Of a DNA stretch of 34,065 bases, positions 22,749 through 31,529 are shown piece by piece. The number at the start of each line of letters is the position of its first letter. Within the stretch, counting starts at the first letter, position 1. Location of the stretch: the NCBI GenBank assembly GCA_902573385.1, contig CACGJS010000005.1:1-34065 (forward strand), written 5' to 3'. The notes beneath the pieces are model-generated. The model worked only from the letters and a program-made list of their open reading frames with translations, did not search any database and was not told the DNA's origin. This DNA is from an uncultured Pelagibacteraceae bacterium (lineage in GTDB: Bacteria > Pseudomonadota > Alphaproteobacteria > Pelagibacterales > Pelagibacteraceae). A program made the translations under genes and the position numbers.

Positions 22749-24041
22749 TTATTTTCTCCTAATTCTTTTTTCTACTGATTTAGCATGTCCAACTAAACCT
22801 TCATAGTTTGCAAGTGTTATAACTGATGGACCAAGGGTTTCAATCCCTTTTTTTGATATGTTTATATATGAAATTCTTTTATTAAATTCATTGACACTAA
22901 TACCACTTGAGTATCTTGATGAAGAATTTGTTGGTAATACATGATTAGATCCAATATTATAATCAGTCATAGCCATTACAGCATATTTACCTACACAAAT
23001 AGATCCTGAATTTTTAATTTTATTAACTATATTTTTATAATCTTTTATATTTAGTTCCAAATGCTCAGGTGATATTTTATTCACAACATTAATAATTTTT
23101 TTTTTTGAAGTAATATGAATTAAAATACCATTCATTAAAATACTATTTTTAGCAATAGCTGCTCTTGGTAATTCTTTTAATTGTTTAAAAATTTCAATTT
23201 TAACTTTTTTAATTATATCTTTAGAATTCGATATTAAAATACACTGTGCATGAGTATCGTGTTCAGCTTGACCAATTAGATCACTAGCAACCCATTCTGG
23301 ATTTGAAAACTTGTCACAAACAATAGTAACTTCAGAAGGTCCTGCAATCATGCCTTCAATGCCTACGTCACCAAAAACTTCTTTTTTAGCTGCCGTTACA
23401 TATAAATTTCCTGGTCCTACAATTTTATCAACTTTTTTTATTTTTTTAGTTCCATAAGCAGCACCAGCAATTGCTGATGGTCCTCCAATTGAATAGATTT
23501 CTTTAATTTTACATTTTTTAGCCGCGTACAATACTGCTGAGTTTTGTTTCCCTTTTTGACCTGGGTTAATCATTATTATTCTTTTAACTCCAGCAACTAG
23601 CGCTGGAATAGCATTCATCAAAACACTAGAAGGGTATGAGACTGTAGAGCCTGGCACATAGATTGCAACAGATTCTAAAGGAGTATACTTATATTCTAAT
23701 TTATTTTTTAATTTGTCTGTGTAAGAAATATTACTAAGTTTTTTTTTTTGTAATAAATGAAATTTGTAAATTCTATTATATGAAAGATCAATTGCTTTTT
23801 TTACCTTCTTATCAAGCAATGAGATAGATTTATTTATTTGTTTAGAAGTCGGTATAATAATATTATTTTTATTAAACTTTTTTTCGTACTTAAGGATAGC
23901 TTTATCCCCATTTTTTTTTACATCTTTAATAATTTTAGTAACCGAAATTGAGCTAAGTTGAATTTTATTTTTTCTTTCTAATAGTAACTTATCTAAAGTT
24001 AAGTCAAAATTTTTAGATTTGCTGTTTAATGTTTTAATCAT
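22749..24041 (-). CDS. hisD: Histidinol dehydrogenase
   Basis: 430 aa. [89 protein letters not shown] (zinc/catalytic Gln and His), ISPEHLEL and SNHVLPT match HisD. It makes the last two NAD-dependent oxidations from histidinol to histidine. Its neighbours murA, DUF2948 and infA give the typical alphaproteobacterial cluster; the other his genes here (hisS/Z/G) lie further along the same strand. Confidence 0.97.
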   Translation of the reverse strand: MIKTLNSKSKNFDLTLDKLLLERKNKIQLSSISVTKIIKDVKKNGDKAILKYEKKFNKNNIIIPTSKQINKSISLLDKKVKKAIDLSYNRIYKFHLLQKKKLSNISYTDKLKNKLEYKYTPLESVAIYVPGSTVSYPSSVLMNAIPALVAGVKRIIMINPGQKGKQNSAVLYAAKKCKIKEIYSIGGPSAIAGAAYGTKKIKKVDKIVGPGNLYVTAAKKEVFGDVGIEGMIAGPSEVTIVCDKFSNPEWVASDLIGQAEHDTHAQCILISNSKDIIKKVKIEIFKQLKELPRAAIAKNSILMNGILIHITSKKKIINVVNKISPEHLELNIKDYKNIVNKIKNSGSICVGKYAVMAMTDYNIGSNHVLPTNSSSRYSSGISVNEFNKRISYINISKKGIETLGPSVITLANYEGLVGHAKSVEKRIRRK

Positions 24042-24050
24042 TTAATTAAT

Positions 24051-24437
24051 TTAGTTTTGATCTTCTAGGGTTGCTTCAATTATTTCTGTTGATAAACTTA
24101 TATATGCATTATTAGTAAAGATTAAATTTATCTCATAATTATTATTATTCTTTAAATAATTCATTGTGATTAGTTCAAGTTTTTTATCTGGGTCATCTCT
24201 TTTTATATTTTTAGATTTAACACTATCTACAAATTCAAATTTGCAAATACTATTAATTTTTTTTTCTTTATTTTCTACTTCTATATTTAATCTTTTCATA
24301 TACAGTAAAAAAACCTTACTGTTTTCAAGGTATTTTATATTTGCAAATTTTACTTCTGCTCCTGCACAACAGGCTGCAATCATTCGTAGACCTTCATTAT
24401 CTGTTGCTATTATTTTTGCTAAATATTTTTTATCCAT
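24051..24437 (-). CDS. DUF2948 family protein
   Basis: 128 aa. The pattern KIIATDNEGLRMIAACCAGAEVKFANIKYLE, then FLLYMKRLNIEVE and CKFEFVDSVKSKNI, and a C-terminal ISLSTEIIEATLEDQ resembles the DUF2948 proteins of alphaproteobacteria. These almost always lie between murA and hisD, as here. Function unknown; small soluble alpha/beta protein. It starts on the base where murA stops (TAATG). Confidence 0.82.
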   Translation of the reverse strand: MDKKYLAKIIATDNEGLRMIAACCAGAEVKFANIKYLENSKVFLLYMKRLNIEVENKEKKINSICKFEFVDSVKSKNIKRDDPDKKLELITMNYLKNNNNYEINLIFTNNAYISLSTEIIEATLEDQN

Positions 24438-25690
24438 TAATTAACCCTTTTTATTTTAGCACCAACTTTTTTCAATTTTTTTTCTATATCTTCATAACCC
24501 CTATCAAGATGATATATTCTATTAATAACAGACTTTCCTTTAGAAGCTAAAGCTGCGAGGATTAAAGATACTGACGCTCTTAAATCTGTTGCCATTAGTT
24601 CTGCTGCTTGAAATTTAATATTTCCTTCTATTATAGCTTTATTACCAGAAGTAAAAATTTTTGCCCCCATACGATTTAACTCTGAGACATGCATAAATCT
24701 ATTTTCAAATATCTCTTCTTTGATATAAGATTTTTTATTTGCTTTACACAATAAGACCATCATTTGCGCTTGTAGATCAGTAGGAAAACCTGGATATGGT
24801 GATGTTTTGATGTTTATATTTTTAATTTTTTTATTTCCTTCAATAATAATCTCTTTTTTTTTTATTATTATTTTAGCTCCAATTTTTTTCAATACTTTAA
24901 TTTCAGTATTTATAATCTGCGGATCAATGCCTAAAATCTTAAGTTTTCCCTCAGTCAGTGCAGCTGCAATTAAGTATGTTCCTGCTTCAATTCTATCAGG
25001 CATAACTTGATAACTTAACGCATTAGGTTTTGCTTTACCTATAATTTTAATAGTTCTTTTTGAAATCCATTTAACTTTACATCCCATTTTATTTAAAAAA
25101 TTAACCAAGTCTTTTATCTCAGGTTCGATTGCACAATTTGATAAAACTGTTTTTCCTTTTGCTAAACAAGAAGCTATAATTAAATTTTCTGTTGCTCCAA
25201 CTGAAATTTTGGGGAATCTAATATTTGCTCCAATCAATCCTTTAGGTGCGTTTGCATGAACATAACCTTGAATAATTTTAAATTTTACTCCAAGTTTAGA
25301 TAATGCTTTTAAATGAATATTTATTGGTCTTGTGCCAATCGCACAACCTCCTGGTAATGATACTTTTGCTTTACCAAATTTTGCGAGTAATGGTCCAAGA
25401 ACTAAAATTCCAGCTCTCATAGTTTTAACTAAACCATATGATGCAAAAGTTTTTACCTGTTTATTATTTTTAATAGTTGTTATTTTTTTATTTTTTTCAA
25501 TAATGGAGCCTAATGATTTTAGCAATAATAACATGGTTTCAATATCTTTTACTCTCGGTAAGTTGGCTAAGGATATTTTTTTATTTGACAATAATGTTGC
25601 TGCTAAAATTGGTAATGATGCGTTCTTCGAGCCTGATATTTTAATTTGTCCCTTGAGCCTAGTTGCTCCAAAGACTTCTAATTTTTTCAT
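24437..25690 (-). CDS. murA: UDP-N-acetylglucosamine 1-carboxyvinyltransferase
   Basis: 417 aa, same fold as AroA in this window. GSKNASLPILAATLL (Lys-Asn substrate site), RAGILVLGPLLA, LPGGCAIGTRPINIHL with the PEP-reactive Cys, VGATENLIIASCLA, MPDRIEAGTYLIAAALT, YPGFPTDLQAQMMVL and DLRASVSLILAALA define MurA. It commits UDP-GlcNAc to peptidoglycan. The Cys is the target of fosfomycin in the family. Five bases separate it from dcd upstream. Confidence 0.97.
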   Translation of the reverse strand: MKKLEVFGATRLKGQIKISGSKNASLPILAATLLSNKKISLANLPRVKDIETMLLLLKSLGSIIEKNKKITTIKNNKQVKTFASYGLVKTMRAGILVLGPLLAKFGKAKVSLPGGCAIGTRPINIHLKALSKLGVKFKIIQGYVHANAPKGLIGANIRFPKISVGATENLIIASCLAKGKTVLSNCAIEPEIKDLVNFLNKMGCKVKWISKRTIKIIGKAKPNALSYQVMPDRIEAGTYLIAAALTEGKLKILGIDPQIINTEIKVLKKIGAKIIIKKKEIIIEGNKKIKNINIKTSPYPGFPTDLQAQMMVLLCKANKKSYIKEEIFENRFMHVSELNRMGAKIFTSGNKAIIEGNIKFQAAELMATDLRASVSLILAALASKGKSVINRIYHLDRGYEDIEKKLKKVGAKIKRVN

Positions 25691-25695
25691 AATAA

Positions 25696-26253
25696 TTATA
25701 CTTTAGGTAAAGTTACTGTCTTCTGATGCATATACTTACCTTTACGGTCCGCATAAGATGTTTCTGGAGATTGATCTCCTTTTAAAAATAAAAATTGAGC
25801 AACTCCCTCATTGGCATATATTTTTGCTGGTAGTGGAGTTGTATTGCTAAATTCTAGCGTAACCGTTCCATTAAACTCACTCTCAATGGGAGTAACATTT
25901 ACTATAATCCCAGTTCTAGCATATGTACTTTTTCCAACAACTATACACATTATATCTCTTGGTATTTTAAAAACCTCTATAGTTGAGCCTAAAGCAAAAG
26001 AGTTTGGTGGAATAATAATAAAATCTGAACTTTTTTTTGTAAAAAAATTGTCAGAAGTAAATTTTTTTGGGTCAACAACTGAGGAATTTACATTATGAAA
26101 TATTTTAAACTCCTCACCAACCCTTGCATCATATCCAAATGAACTCAAGCCATAAGAAATTTTACCTTCTCTCACTTGTTTGTCTAAAAATGGAAAAATC
26201 ATATTTTCTTCAAGTGCAAGTTTTTTTATCGACTTGTCAGAAAGTATTGACAT
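25696..26253 (-). CDS. dcd: dCTP deaminase
   Basis: 185 aa trimeric dUTPase-fold enzyme: [74 protein letters not shown] (catalytic Glu in TLEFSN) and [14 protein letters not shown]. It deaminates dCTP to dUTP for dTMP synthesis. Its ATG shares a base with the stop of a 33-aa upstream frame (TAATG), so its translation may depend on that frame. Confidence 0.96.
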   Translation of the reverse strand: MSILSDKSIKKLALEENMIFPFLDKQVREGKISYGLSSFGYDARVGEEFKIFHNVNSSVVDPKKFTSDNFFTKKSSDFIIIPPNSFALGSTIEVFKIPRDIMCIVVGKSTYARTGIIVNVTPIESEFNGTVTLEFSNTTPLPAKIYANEGVAQFLFLKGDQSPETSYADRKGKYMHQKTVTLPKV

Positions 26254-26354
26254 TATTTAATATTTTTCTTTAATTTTTTTTGAAAAATTTTTCTTTTTTT
26301 AAGATTTTTTTTAAGAGCTAAAACTAATTTATATTTTTTTTTTTGACTATTCAT
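26253..26354 (-). CDS. 33-aa lysine-rich miniprotein
   Basis: The ATG at 26354-26352 overlaps the TGA of the 66-aa gene (ATGA), and the TAA at 26255-26253 overlaps the ATG of dcd (TAATG). The product starts [18 protein letters not shown] and ends [15 protein letters not shown]: about half lysine, likely one amphipathic helix. The core L-x-x-A-L-K-x-N-L-K-K-R-K-x-x-Q resembles short Arg-rich proteins (L-R-x-N-L-x-R-R-K-x-Q) that I recall from other alphaproteobacteria; this recall is not verified. Exact fit between two genes argues for real translation. Confidence 0.6.
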   Translation of the reverse strand: MNSQKKKYKLVLALKKNLKKRKIFQKKLKKNIK

Positions 26355-26551
26355 TCTTTATCTGGATTAGTTAAAAAATCTAAAGTTATAGGCTTTGAAG
26401 CATCTAAAGTTTTTTCTGCAACTGCTTCTTTTTTGGAGCCTTCTTTAGCTTTACGTTTTGCTTTTTTTTCAGCAAGCTTTTTCTCTCTCTTAGCTTGCTT
26501 CTCCATAAGCTTGCTGCCTTTGGTTGATTTATAATCGTAATGAATTCCCAT
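26351..26551 (-). CDS. Small basic protein of unknown function (66 aa)
   Basis: 66 aa. It begins MGIHYDYKSTKGSKLMEKQ, then a charged Lys/Ala/Glu helix (about residues 15-45, REKKLAEKKAKRKAKEG), and ends [12 protein letters not shown]. Likely a single long helix that could bind nucleic acid or ribosome; no known domain recognised. It is the first gene of the run 66 aa - 33 aa - dcd - murA, with an ATGA overlap to the next frame, so it probably follows the promoter in the 102-bp gap shared with tRNA-Thr. Function not known. Confidence 0.7.
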   Translation of the reverse strand: MGIHYDYKSTKGSKLMEKQAKREKKLAEKKAKRKAKEGSKKEAVAEKTLDASKPITLDFLTNPDKE

Positions 26552-26605
26552 AAAATTTCCTCTGGTAGATATAAATCATTATACGAAAAAAATTAAGGCA
26601 ATATT

Positions 26606-26633
26606 TTGAAAAAAATGATTTATTACATAAATA
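26606..26633 (+). promoter_or_regulatory. Candidate promoter for tRNA-Thr
   Basis: TTGAAA (26606-26611) and TAAATA (26628-26633) with a 16-bp spacer end 20 bases before the tRNA 5' end. Position and spacing suit a sigma70 tRNA promoter; chance matches are common in such AT-rich DNA. Confidence 0.35.
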
Positions 26634-26653
26634 TTTCAAAAAATGTGAAATAT

Positions 26654-26727
26654 GCCCCTATAGTTAAATGGTATAACATGTCCATGGTAAGGATAAATTT
26701 TAAGTTCGATTCTTGATAGGGGCACCA
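26654..26727 (+). tRNA. tRNA-Thr (GGT)
   Basis: 74 nt with encoded CCA. Acceptor GCCCCTA/TAGGGGC, D stem GTTA/TAAC with loop AATGGTA, anticodon stem TGTCC/GGATA with loop ATGGTAA (GGT), variable AATT, T stem TTAAG/CTTGA with loop TTCGATT, discriminator A. Here G18, G19 and T55 are canonical, unlike the other two tRNAs in the window. It ends two bases before the convergent stop of the TVP38-type gene. Confidence 0.95.
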
Positions 26728-26729
26728 GA

Positions 26730-27449
26730 TTAATTTTTATAAAATAGTTTTCTAGCTATGATTGTTAATATAACTAATCCCATAAAGCTAAGAATTGGAA
26801 TATATATTTCTGTTGAATATATTAAATCTTTCAATTTAGGAGCTTCAAGATTTTGCTTAATAATTTTTTCAAGACCACTTCCTATTGATACTACTAAAAA
26901 TAATTGGGGAGCAATACCCAAAAATGTTGCCCAGAAAAAATTTTTTACTTTCACATTAAAAATACACGGTAATACATTTGATAAAGCAAAAGGAATTCCC
27001 CCAATAAAACGATAAACAATAAGATATAAAAATTCAGAATCTTTAAATTTTATTTCCAATTTTTTAAATCTAACCAAAAATTTTCTTTTTATAAAATCTT
27101 TAAGAAAATAATTACCAAAAATATATAAAATTGTTGCCCCTATACTCATGCCCAAAAGTACAATGATTAATCCAATCCATTTACCAAAAATAAATCCTGC
27201 AACCAAAGCTACAGGGGTGCCAAACCCTGCCATTACTACCCATAAAATTGTTGATATAAGGAATATTGAAGATATCAAAAGTAAATTTGATCTTTTTAAA
27301 TCAAAAAAATATTCTCTATTATTTTTGATAAATTCATAGCTAGTTATTTCTTCAAAAGTAAATTTTTTAAAAAAAAAGTACAAAAATGATGAAACAACAA
27401 TTAAGTAAAATAAACCTACGATTATTTTAATTTTTTTTGATTTTTCCAT
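26730..27449 (-). CDS. TVP38/TMEM64 (DedA-superfamily) membrane protein
   Basis: 239 aa with about five to six hydrophobic segments. The family core FGTPVALVAGFIFGKWIGLIIVLLG then SIGATILYIFGNYFL, and YRFIGGIPFALSNVLPCIFNVK followed by FFWATFLGIAPQ, match the SNARE-associated/VTT domain (G-x-x-x-G and R-x-x-P-x-x-P-x-x patterns). Members act in lipid scrambling or membrane homeostasis; the substrate here is unknown. It is single, convergent with tRNA-Thr and divergent from rpmH. Confidence 0.9.
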   Translation of the reverse strand: MEKSKKIKIIVGLFYLIVVSSFLYFFFKKFTFEEITSYEFIKNNREYFFDLKRSNLLLISSIFLISTILWVVMAGFGTPVALVAGFIFGKWIGLIIVLLGMSIGATILYIFGNYFLKDFIKRKFLVRFKKLEIKFKDSEFLYLIVYRFIGGIPFALSNVLPCIFNVKVKNFFWATFLGIAPQLFLVVSIGSGLEKIIKQNLEAPKLKDLIYSTEIYIPILSFMGLVILTIIARKLFYKN

Positions 27450-27479
27450 AATTAATAAGGTTATTATAAAATCTTCTAT

Positions 27480-27508
27480 TTGCTATTTATATATATAATT
27501 ACTATAAA
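27480..27508 (+). promoter_or_regulatory. Candidate promoter for the rpmH operon
   Basis: TTGCTA (27480-27485), a 17-bp spacer and TATAAA (27503-27508) end 31 bases before the rpmH ATG, the right distance for a short leader. Located in the 90-bp divergent gap between the TVP38-type gene and rpmH. Confidence 0.45.
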
Positions 27509-27539
27509 GAGCGAAATTTTAAAAATTTAATTCAATTAT

Positions 27540-27680
27540 ATGAAAAGAACTTATCAACCATCAAACATTAAAAGAGCTAGAAAGCATGGCTTCAGATCAA
27601 AAATGAAAACTAAAGGTGGAATAAAGCTCCTAGCTAGAAGAAGAGCTAAAGGAAGAAAGTCCTTAACAGTATCAGCCTAA
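27540..27680 (+). CDS. rpmH: 50S ribosomal protein L34
   Basis: 46 aa: [20 protein letters not shown], then a KTKGG[13 protein letters not shown] stretch and SLTVSA, the standard L34 sequence. It heads rpmH-rnpA-yidD-yidC, the conserved order in bacteria. Five bases separate it from rnpA. Confidence 0.98.
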   Translation: MKRTYQPSNIKRARKHGFRSKMKTKGGIKLLARRRAKGRKSLTVSA

Positions 27681-27685
27681 ATACA

Positions 27686-28030
27686 ATGAAAAGCAAAATA
27701 GTTGCTCTTTCCAAAAATGAAGATTTCAAAAACTTACTTAAGAAGAGAAAAATTTCTAATAAATATTTAACTATTTTTTTTGGTTTTTTAGAAGAAAAAG
27801 ATAATAAAAAATTAAATATCAGCTTTGTAACCAAAAAAAAACAAATTGGTAATGCTATAAAAAGAAATAAAATTAAGCGAAGATTAAGAAATATTTTAAA
27901 TGAAGCTGTTAAAAAAATAACAATAAACTTTAATTATTCATATCTTGTGATAGCTAAAACAACTATGTTAAATAATGAATATACGATAATAAAAGATACT
28001 TTATTTAAAGATTTTAAAAGGATTAAATAG
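27686..28030 (+). CDS. rnpA: Ribonuclease P protein component
   Basis: 114 aa. The RNR motif region GNAIKRNKIKRRLRNILNEA is clear, with ISFVTKKKQIG before it and YLVIAKTTM after. It binds the RNase P RNA and aids 5' processing of pre-tRNAs, including the tRNAs in this window that sit next to coding sequences. The N-terminus (ALSKNEDFKNLLKKRKI) fits the family. Its last base is the first base of the yidD GTG. Confidence 0.94.
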   Translation: MKSKIVALSKNEDFKNLLKKRKISNKYLTIFFGFLEEKDNKKLNISFVTKKKQIGNAIKRNKIKRRLRNILNEAVKKITINFNYSYLVIAKTTMLNNEYTIIKDTLFKDFKRIK

Positions 28031-28281
28031 TGAAAATTATTTCAAGTTTATTAATAGGTATAATCAAATTTTATAAAATGATTATTAGTCCTTACTTAAC
28101 TCCGTCATGTAGGTACCTTCCAACTTGCTCTGATTATACTATTGATTGTTTGAAAACTTACGGATTAATCAAAGGAACTGTTAAAAGTGTAAAAAGAATT
28201 TTATCTTGTCATCCTATAAAATTTTTAGGTGGAGGAGAAGGTTTTGATCCAGCAGTTAAAGAAACAAAGGTTAAAAAATAA
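28030..28281 (+). CDS. yidD: Membrane protein insertion efficiency factor YidD
   Basis: 83 aa from a GTG that shares the last base of the rnpA stop. YKMIISPYLTPSCRYLPTCSDYTIDCLKTYG and RILSCHPI then GGGEGFDPAV match YidD with its conserved cysteines. It is a small amphipathic membrane-associated helper of YidC. The stop overlaps the yidC ATG (TAATG). Confidence 0.95.
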   Translation: MKIISSLLIGIIKFYKMIISPYLTPSCRYLPTCSDYTIDCLKTYGLIKGTVKSVKRILSCHPIKFLGGGEGFDPAVKETKVKK

Positions 28282-29972
28282 TGGATAGTAAAAATGTAAT
28301 AGCTGCCATATCCCTTAGTGCTGCAGTAATTATTTTATATTCTCTTTTCTTTGCGCCTAGCCAGGAAGAAATTAAACAAAAACAAATCACACAAGAAAAA
28401 TTTAAACAAGAAAAAATCTTACAGAATTCAGATACTCCTAGTTTAGATAAAAATGAAAACCAAGAAAAACTTTCTAGAAAAGAGGCTTTAAATCAAAGTG
28501 GTAGAGTTCAATTTGAAAATAACAGTATAGTAGGCTCTATTTCTTTAAAAGGTGCTACGATAGATGATTTAATTTTTAAAGAATATAATATTGATCTTAA
28601 TAGTAATGAAAAGGTAACTTTATTAAGTCCAAGAAATGTTAATGATGGTTATTTGATTGAAAGTGGTTTTGTTACAACTAATAAAAATATAGATGTTCCA
28701 GATGCATCAACTGTCTGGGAAATTTCAGGAAATAAAAGATTAGCCAATAATAGCCCTATAAAATTAACTTGGAGTAATTCTCAGGGTATTACATTTGAGA
28801 AACATATTAGCTTAGATGATCAATTTTTATTTACTGTGGTAGAAAAAATAATTAATGAATCAGATAAATCTTATAATTTTTATTCATACGCCCAAATAAT
28901 AAGAAATAAATTACCAAAAATATCTGGTTTTTATATTCTGCATGAAGGCTTTCTATCAGTGCTTGATGATGAGCTAATTGAAGAAGATTATGATGATATT
29001 CAAGAAAAAAAATTTACACAAATAGCACAAGAAGGATTTGTGGGTATTTCTGATAAATATTGGATTACATCAATTATTCCTCAAAAAGGTAAGGAATTTA
29101 AAACAACATTCGATTATAAAAACAAGTTCAGAGCTAATTACATATCCACTCAAGGTACAGAAGTTGGACCAAATAGCTCTATAGAGGAAAAAGTTCAAAT
29201 TATTGCTGCCGCTAAAAGAGTAAATATTATTGATGGTTATGCCGAGAAATTGAAAATTAATAAATTTGATCTAGTTATAGATTGGGGATTTATGTATTTT
29301 ATTACAAAACCTTTGTTCTTTGCGCTAGACTATTTTTTTAAATTGCTTGGAAACTACGGCCTAGCAATTATTGCAGTGACTGTTTGTATTAGATTAGCAT
29401 TCTTCCCTCTTGCTAATTTTAGTTTCAAAAGTATGGGCAAAATGAAACTTCTAGCTCCAGAGATGGCAAGATTAAAAGAGCTTCATAAGGAAGATAAAAT
29501 GAAATTACAACAAGCAATGATGGCACTTTATAAGAAAGAAAAAGTTAATCCTATGTCAGGGTGTTTACCCATACTGGTCCAAATACCTGTTTTCTTCGCA
29601 TTTTATAAAATTCTTTTTGTGACTTTAGAAATGCGTCATATGCCTTTCTACGGATGGATAAAAGACTTAAGTGACAGAGATCCAACTTCAATATTTAATC
29701 TTTTTGGATTAATTCCCTGGGATCCACCTTCATTCTTATTAATAGGAGCTTGGCCTATCATCATGGGTATTACTATGTTTATTCAACAAAAACTTAACCC
29801 AACACCACCAGATCCAATACAAGCAAAAATATTTATGTTCTTTCCATTATTTTTAACAGTAATATTAGCTCCATTCGCAGCTGGTCTTGTAATCTATTGG
29901 AGCTTCAATAATATCTTTACTATGATCCAGCAATATATTGTTCAAAGAAAAATGACTGTTAAAACCACTTAA
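28281..29972 (+). CDS. yidC: Membrane protein insertase YidC
   Basis: 563 aa. N-terminal helix (VIAAISLSAAVIILYSLFFA, about residues 6-25), then a large periplasmic beta-supersandwich domain (about 60-325), then the five-helix insertase core (about 335-560). The core has GNYGLAIIAVTVCIRLAFFPL, YKKEKVNPMSGCLPILVQIPVFFAFYKIL, PFYGWIKDLSDRDP and a final FAAGLVIYWSFNN with FTMIQQYIV. It inserts and folds inner-membrane proteins with or without Sec. argB starts on the next base after its stop; the engB/yihA GTPase often found here in other alphaproteobacteria is absent. Confidence 0.97.
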   Translation: MDSKNVIAAISLSAAVIILYSLFFAPSQEEIKQKQITQEKFKQEKILQNSDTPSLDKNENQEKLSRKEALNQSGRVQFENNSIVGSISLKGATIDDLIFKEYNIDLNSNEKVTLLSPRNVNDGYLIESGFVTTNKNIDVPDASTVWEISGNKRLANNSPIKLTWSNSQGITFEKHISLDDQFLFTVVEKIINESDKSYNFYSYAQIIRNKLPKISGFYILHEGFLSVLDDELIEEDYDDIQEKKFTQIAQEGFVGISDKYWITSIIPQKGKEFKTTFDYKNKFRANYISTQGTEVGPNSSIEEKVQIIAAAKRVNIIDGYAEKLKINKFDLVIDWGFMYFITKPLFFALDYFFKLLGNYGLAIIAVTVCIRLAFFPLANFSFKSMGKMKLLAPEMARLKELHKEDKMKLQQAMMALYKKEKVNPMSGCLPILVQIPVFFAFYKILFVTLEMRHMPFYGWIKDLSDRDPTSIFNLFGLIPWDPPSFLLIGAWPIIMGITMFIQQKLNPTPPDPIQAKIFMFFPLFLTVILAPFAAGLVIYWSFNNIFTMIQQYIVQRKMTVKTT

Positions 29973-30839
29973 ATGTCATCATTGAAAGAAGAAGATTTAA
30001 TTAATATTTTACCTAAAGATGGCCCAACTGTTGAAGAAACTACCAAATATTTAGAAAAATATACTGAAGATTTTATTATAATTAAAATGGGAGGATCGGT
30101 TCTCTCTAGTAAAAATCTATTTAATAGCCTGATACAAGATATTGTTATTTTAAAAAAATTAGGTTTATTCATTTTTTTAATTCATGGTGGTGGTTCAAAA
30201 ATTTCAAAAAAATTAGATGATTTAAATATTAAAAGTAATTTTATAAATGGTTTAAGAATTACAGATAAAAATATCATAAGCATCGTAGAGGATACATTGG
30301 TTAATTTCAACAAAGAGATTGTTAAAGCTTTAAAAAATCAATCTTGTGCTGCTACAGAAGTTACATCTAAAGAAAATAATGTAATTATTGTCAAACCTGA
30401 AAATGATATATTGGGCTATGTTGGAAAACCTACAAATATTAAAGCTGATATTTTAAACAAAATTGTAAATGCTAACAAAATACCAGTTATAGCATCTTTG
30501 GGTTTAGATGAAAATGATCAAACCTTTAATATAAACGCTGACTCTGTTGCCGCTGCAATTGCTAAAAAACTTAAAGCTAGAAGACTATTAATTCTTAGCG
30601 ATGTTGAGGGTGTATTAGATAAAGACAAAAAACTAATTTCTGAAATCAACTCCATGAAAGCTAAACAATTGGTTAATGATGGCGTCATATCAGGAGGAAT
30701 GATACCTAAAATTAATAACTGTTTAGACGTTGCAAAAAATGGTGTTAAAGCAGTATGTATTATTGATGGAAGAAAAAATCATTCTATACTTTTTGAATTA
30801 CTTTCTGACAAAGGTTCTGGAACTTTAATAAGAGAATGA
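29973..30839 (+). CDS. argB: Acetylglutamate kinase
   Basis: 288 aa. IIIKMGGSVL (beta-phosphate Lys and Gly-Gly), FLIHGGGSKISKKL, GLRITDKN, INADSVAAAIAKKL, LILSDVEGVLDKDKKLISEI and DGVISGGMIPKINNCLDVA match ArgB. It phosphorylates N-acetylglutamate for arginine synthesis. The first part of the motif usually reads KYGGNAM; here KMGGSVL. It overlaps the next gene by four bases (ATGA). Confidence 0.95.
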   Translation: MSSLKEEDLINILPKDGPTVEETTKYLEKYTEDFIIIKMGGSVLSSKNLFNSLIQDIVILKKLGLFIFLIHGGGSKISKKLDDLNIKSNFINGLRITDKNIISIVEDTLVNFNKEIVKALKNQSCAATEVTSKENNVIIVKPENDILGYVGKPTNIKADILNKIVNANKIPVIASLGLDENDQTFNINADSVAAAIAKKLKARRLLILSDVEGVLDKDKKLISEINSMKAKQLVNDGVISGGMIPKINNCLDVAKNGVKAVCIIDGRKNHSILFELLSDKGSGTLIRE

Positions 30840-31507
30840 AAAAATTATTAGATATAAAATACTGGATTTTTGATCTTGATAATACATTATACTCAGGACA
30901 AACTAGGGTATTTTCTGAAGTAGATAAAAAAATGAGTGCATTCATATCAAAAAAAATGAATATAGATTTGTTTAAAGCTAAAGAAATCCAAAAAAAATAT
31001 TTCTATGAATATGGTACAACACTCTCTGGATTAATGAAAAAAGATGATATTGACCCGAATGAATTTCTAGAATTTGTACATGATATAGATATTAGTTGGT
31101 TACCTAAAGATCTAAAGTTAAGAGAAGAATTAATAAAAATTAATGAAAAGAAATATATATTTACTAATGGGTCTCTTGCACACGTAGAGAATGTTACTAA
31201 ACAATTAGGAATTGATGGATTGTTTGACGGAGTTTTTGATATAGTAGATGCTGAGTTTGTTCCAAAACCTCAGGCTGATCCTTATAGAAAAATAATAAAA
31301 AAATTTGATATAGAACCAACAAAATCTATATTAATTGAGGATATTGCTCATAATTTAGAACAAGCTAAAAATCTAGGAATGAAAACATGTTGGCTTGAAA
31401 ATGATGAAGCTTTTGCAAAAAAAGATGCAGATAAACCATATATTGATTACAAGATTAAGAACTTGCCTTCTTTTCTTCAAGAAATTAATATATTAAAAGC
31501 AGCATGA
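30836..31507 (+). CDS. HAD-family pyrimidine 5'-nucleotidase
   Basis: 223 aa. HAD motif I WIFDLDNTLYSG, motif II FTNGSLAHVENVTKQLG, motif III PKPQADPYRKII, motif IV ILIEDIAHNLEQAKNLGMKT. The cap with YFYEYGTTLSGLM resembles the Sdt1/pyrimidine 5'-nucleotidase branch found beside dapD/argB in alphaproteobacteria. It likely dephosphorylates UMP/CMP or similar monophosphates; the exact substrate is unproved. Confidence 0.87.
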   Translation: MKKLLDIKYWIFDLDNTLYSGQTRVFSEVDKKMSAFISKKMNIDLFKAKEIQKKYFYEYGTTLSGLMKKDDIDPNEFLEFVHDIDISWLPKDLKLREELIKINEKKYIFTNGSLAHVENVTKQLGIDGLFDGVFDIVDAEFVPKPQADPYRKIIKKFDIEPTKSILIEDIAHNLEQAKNLGMKTCWLENDEAFAKKDADKPYIDYKIKNLPSFLQEINILKAA

Positions 31508-31529
31508 ACTAACCTAATAATAATAAGAT

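Noticed and set aside
5395-25690. aroA and murA, and hisS and hisZ, as recent duplications
   Set aside because: They are ancient paralogous families with distinct motifs; the similarity is expected.
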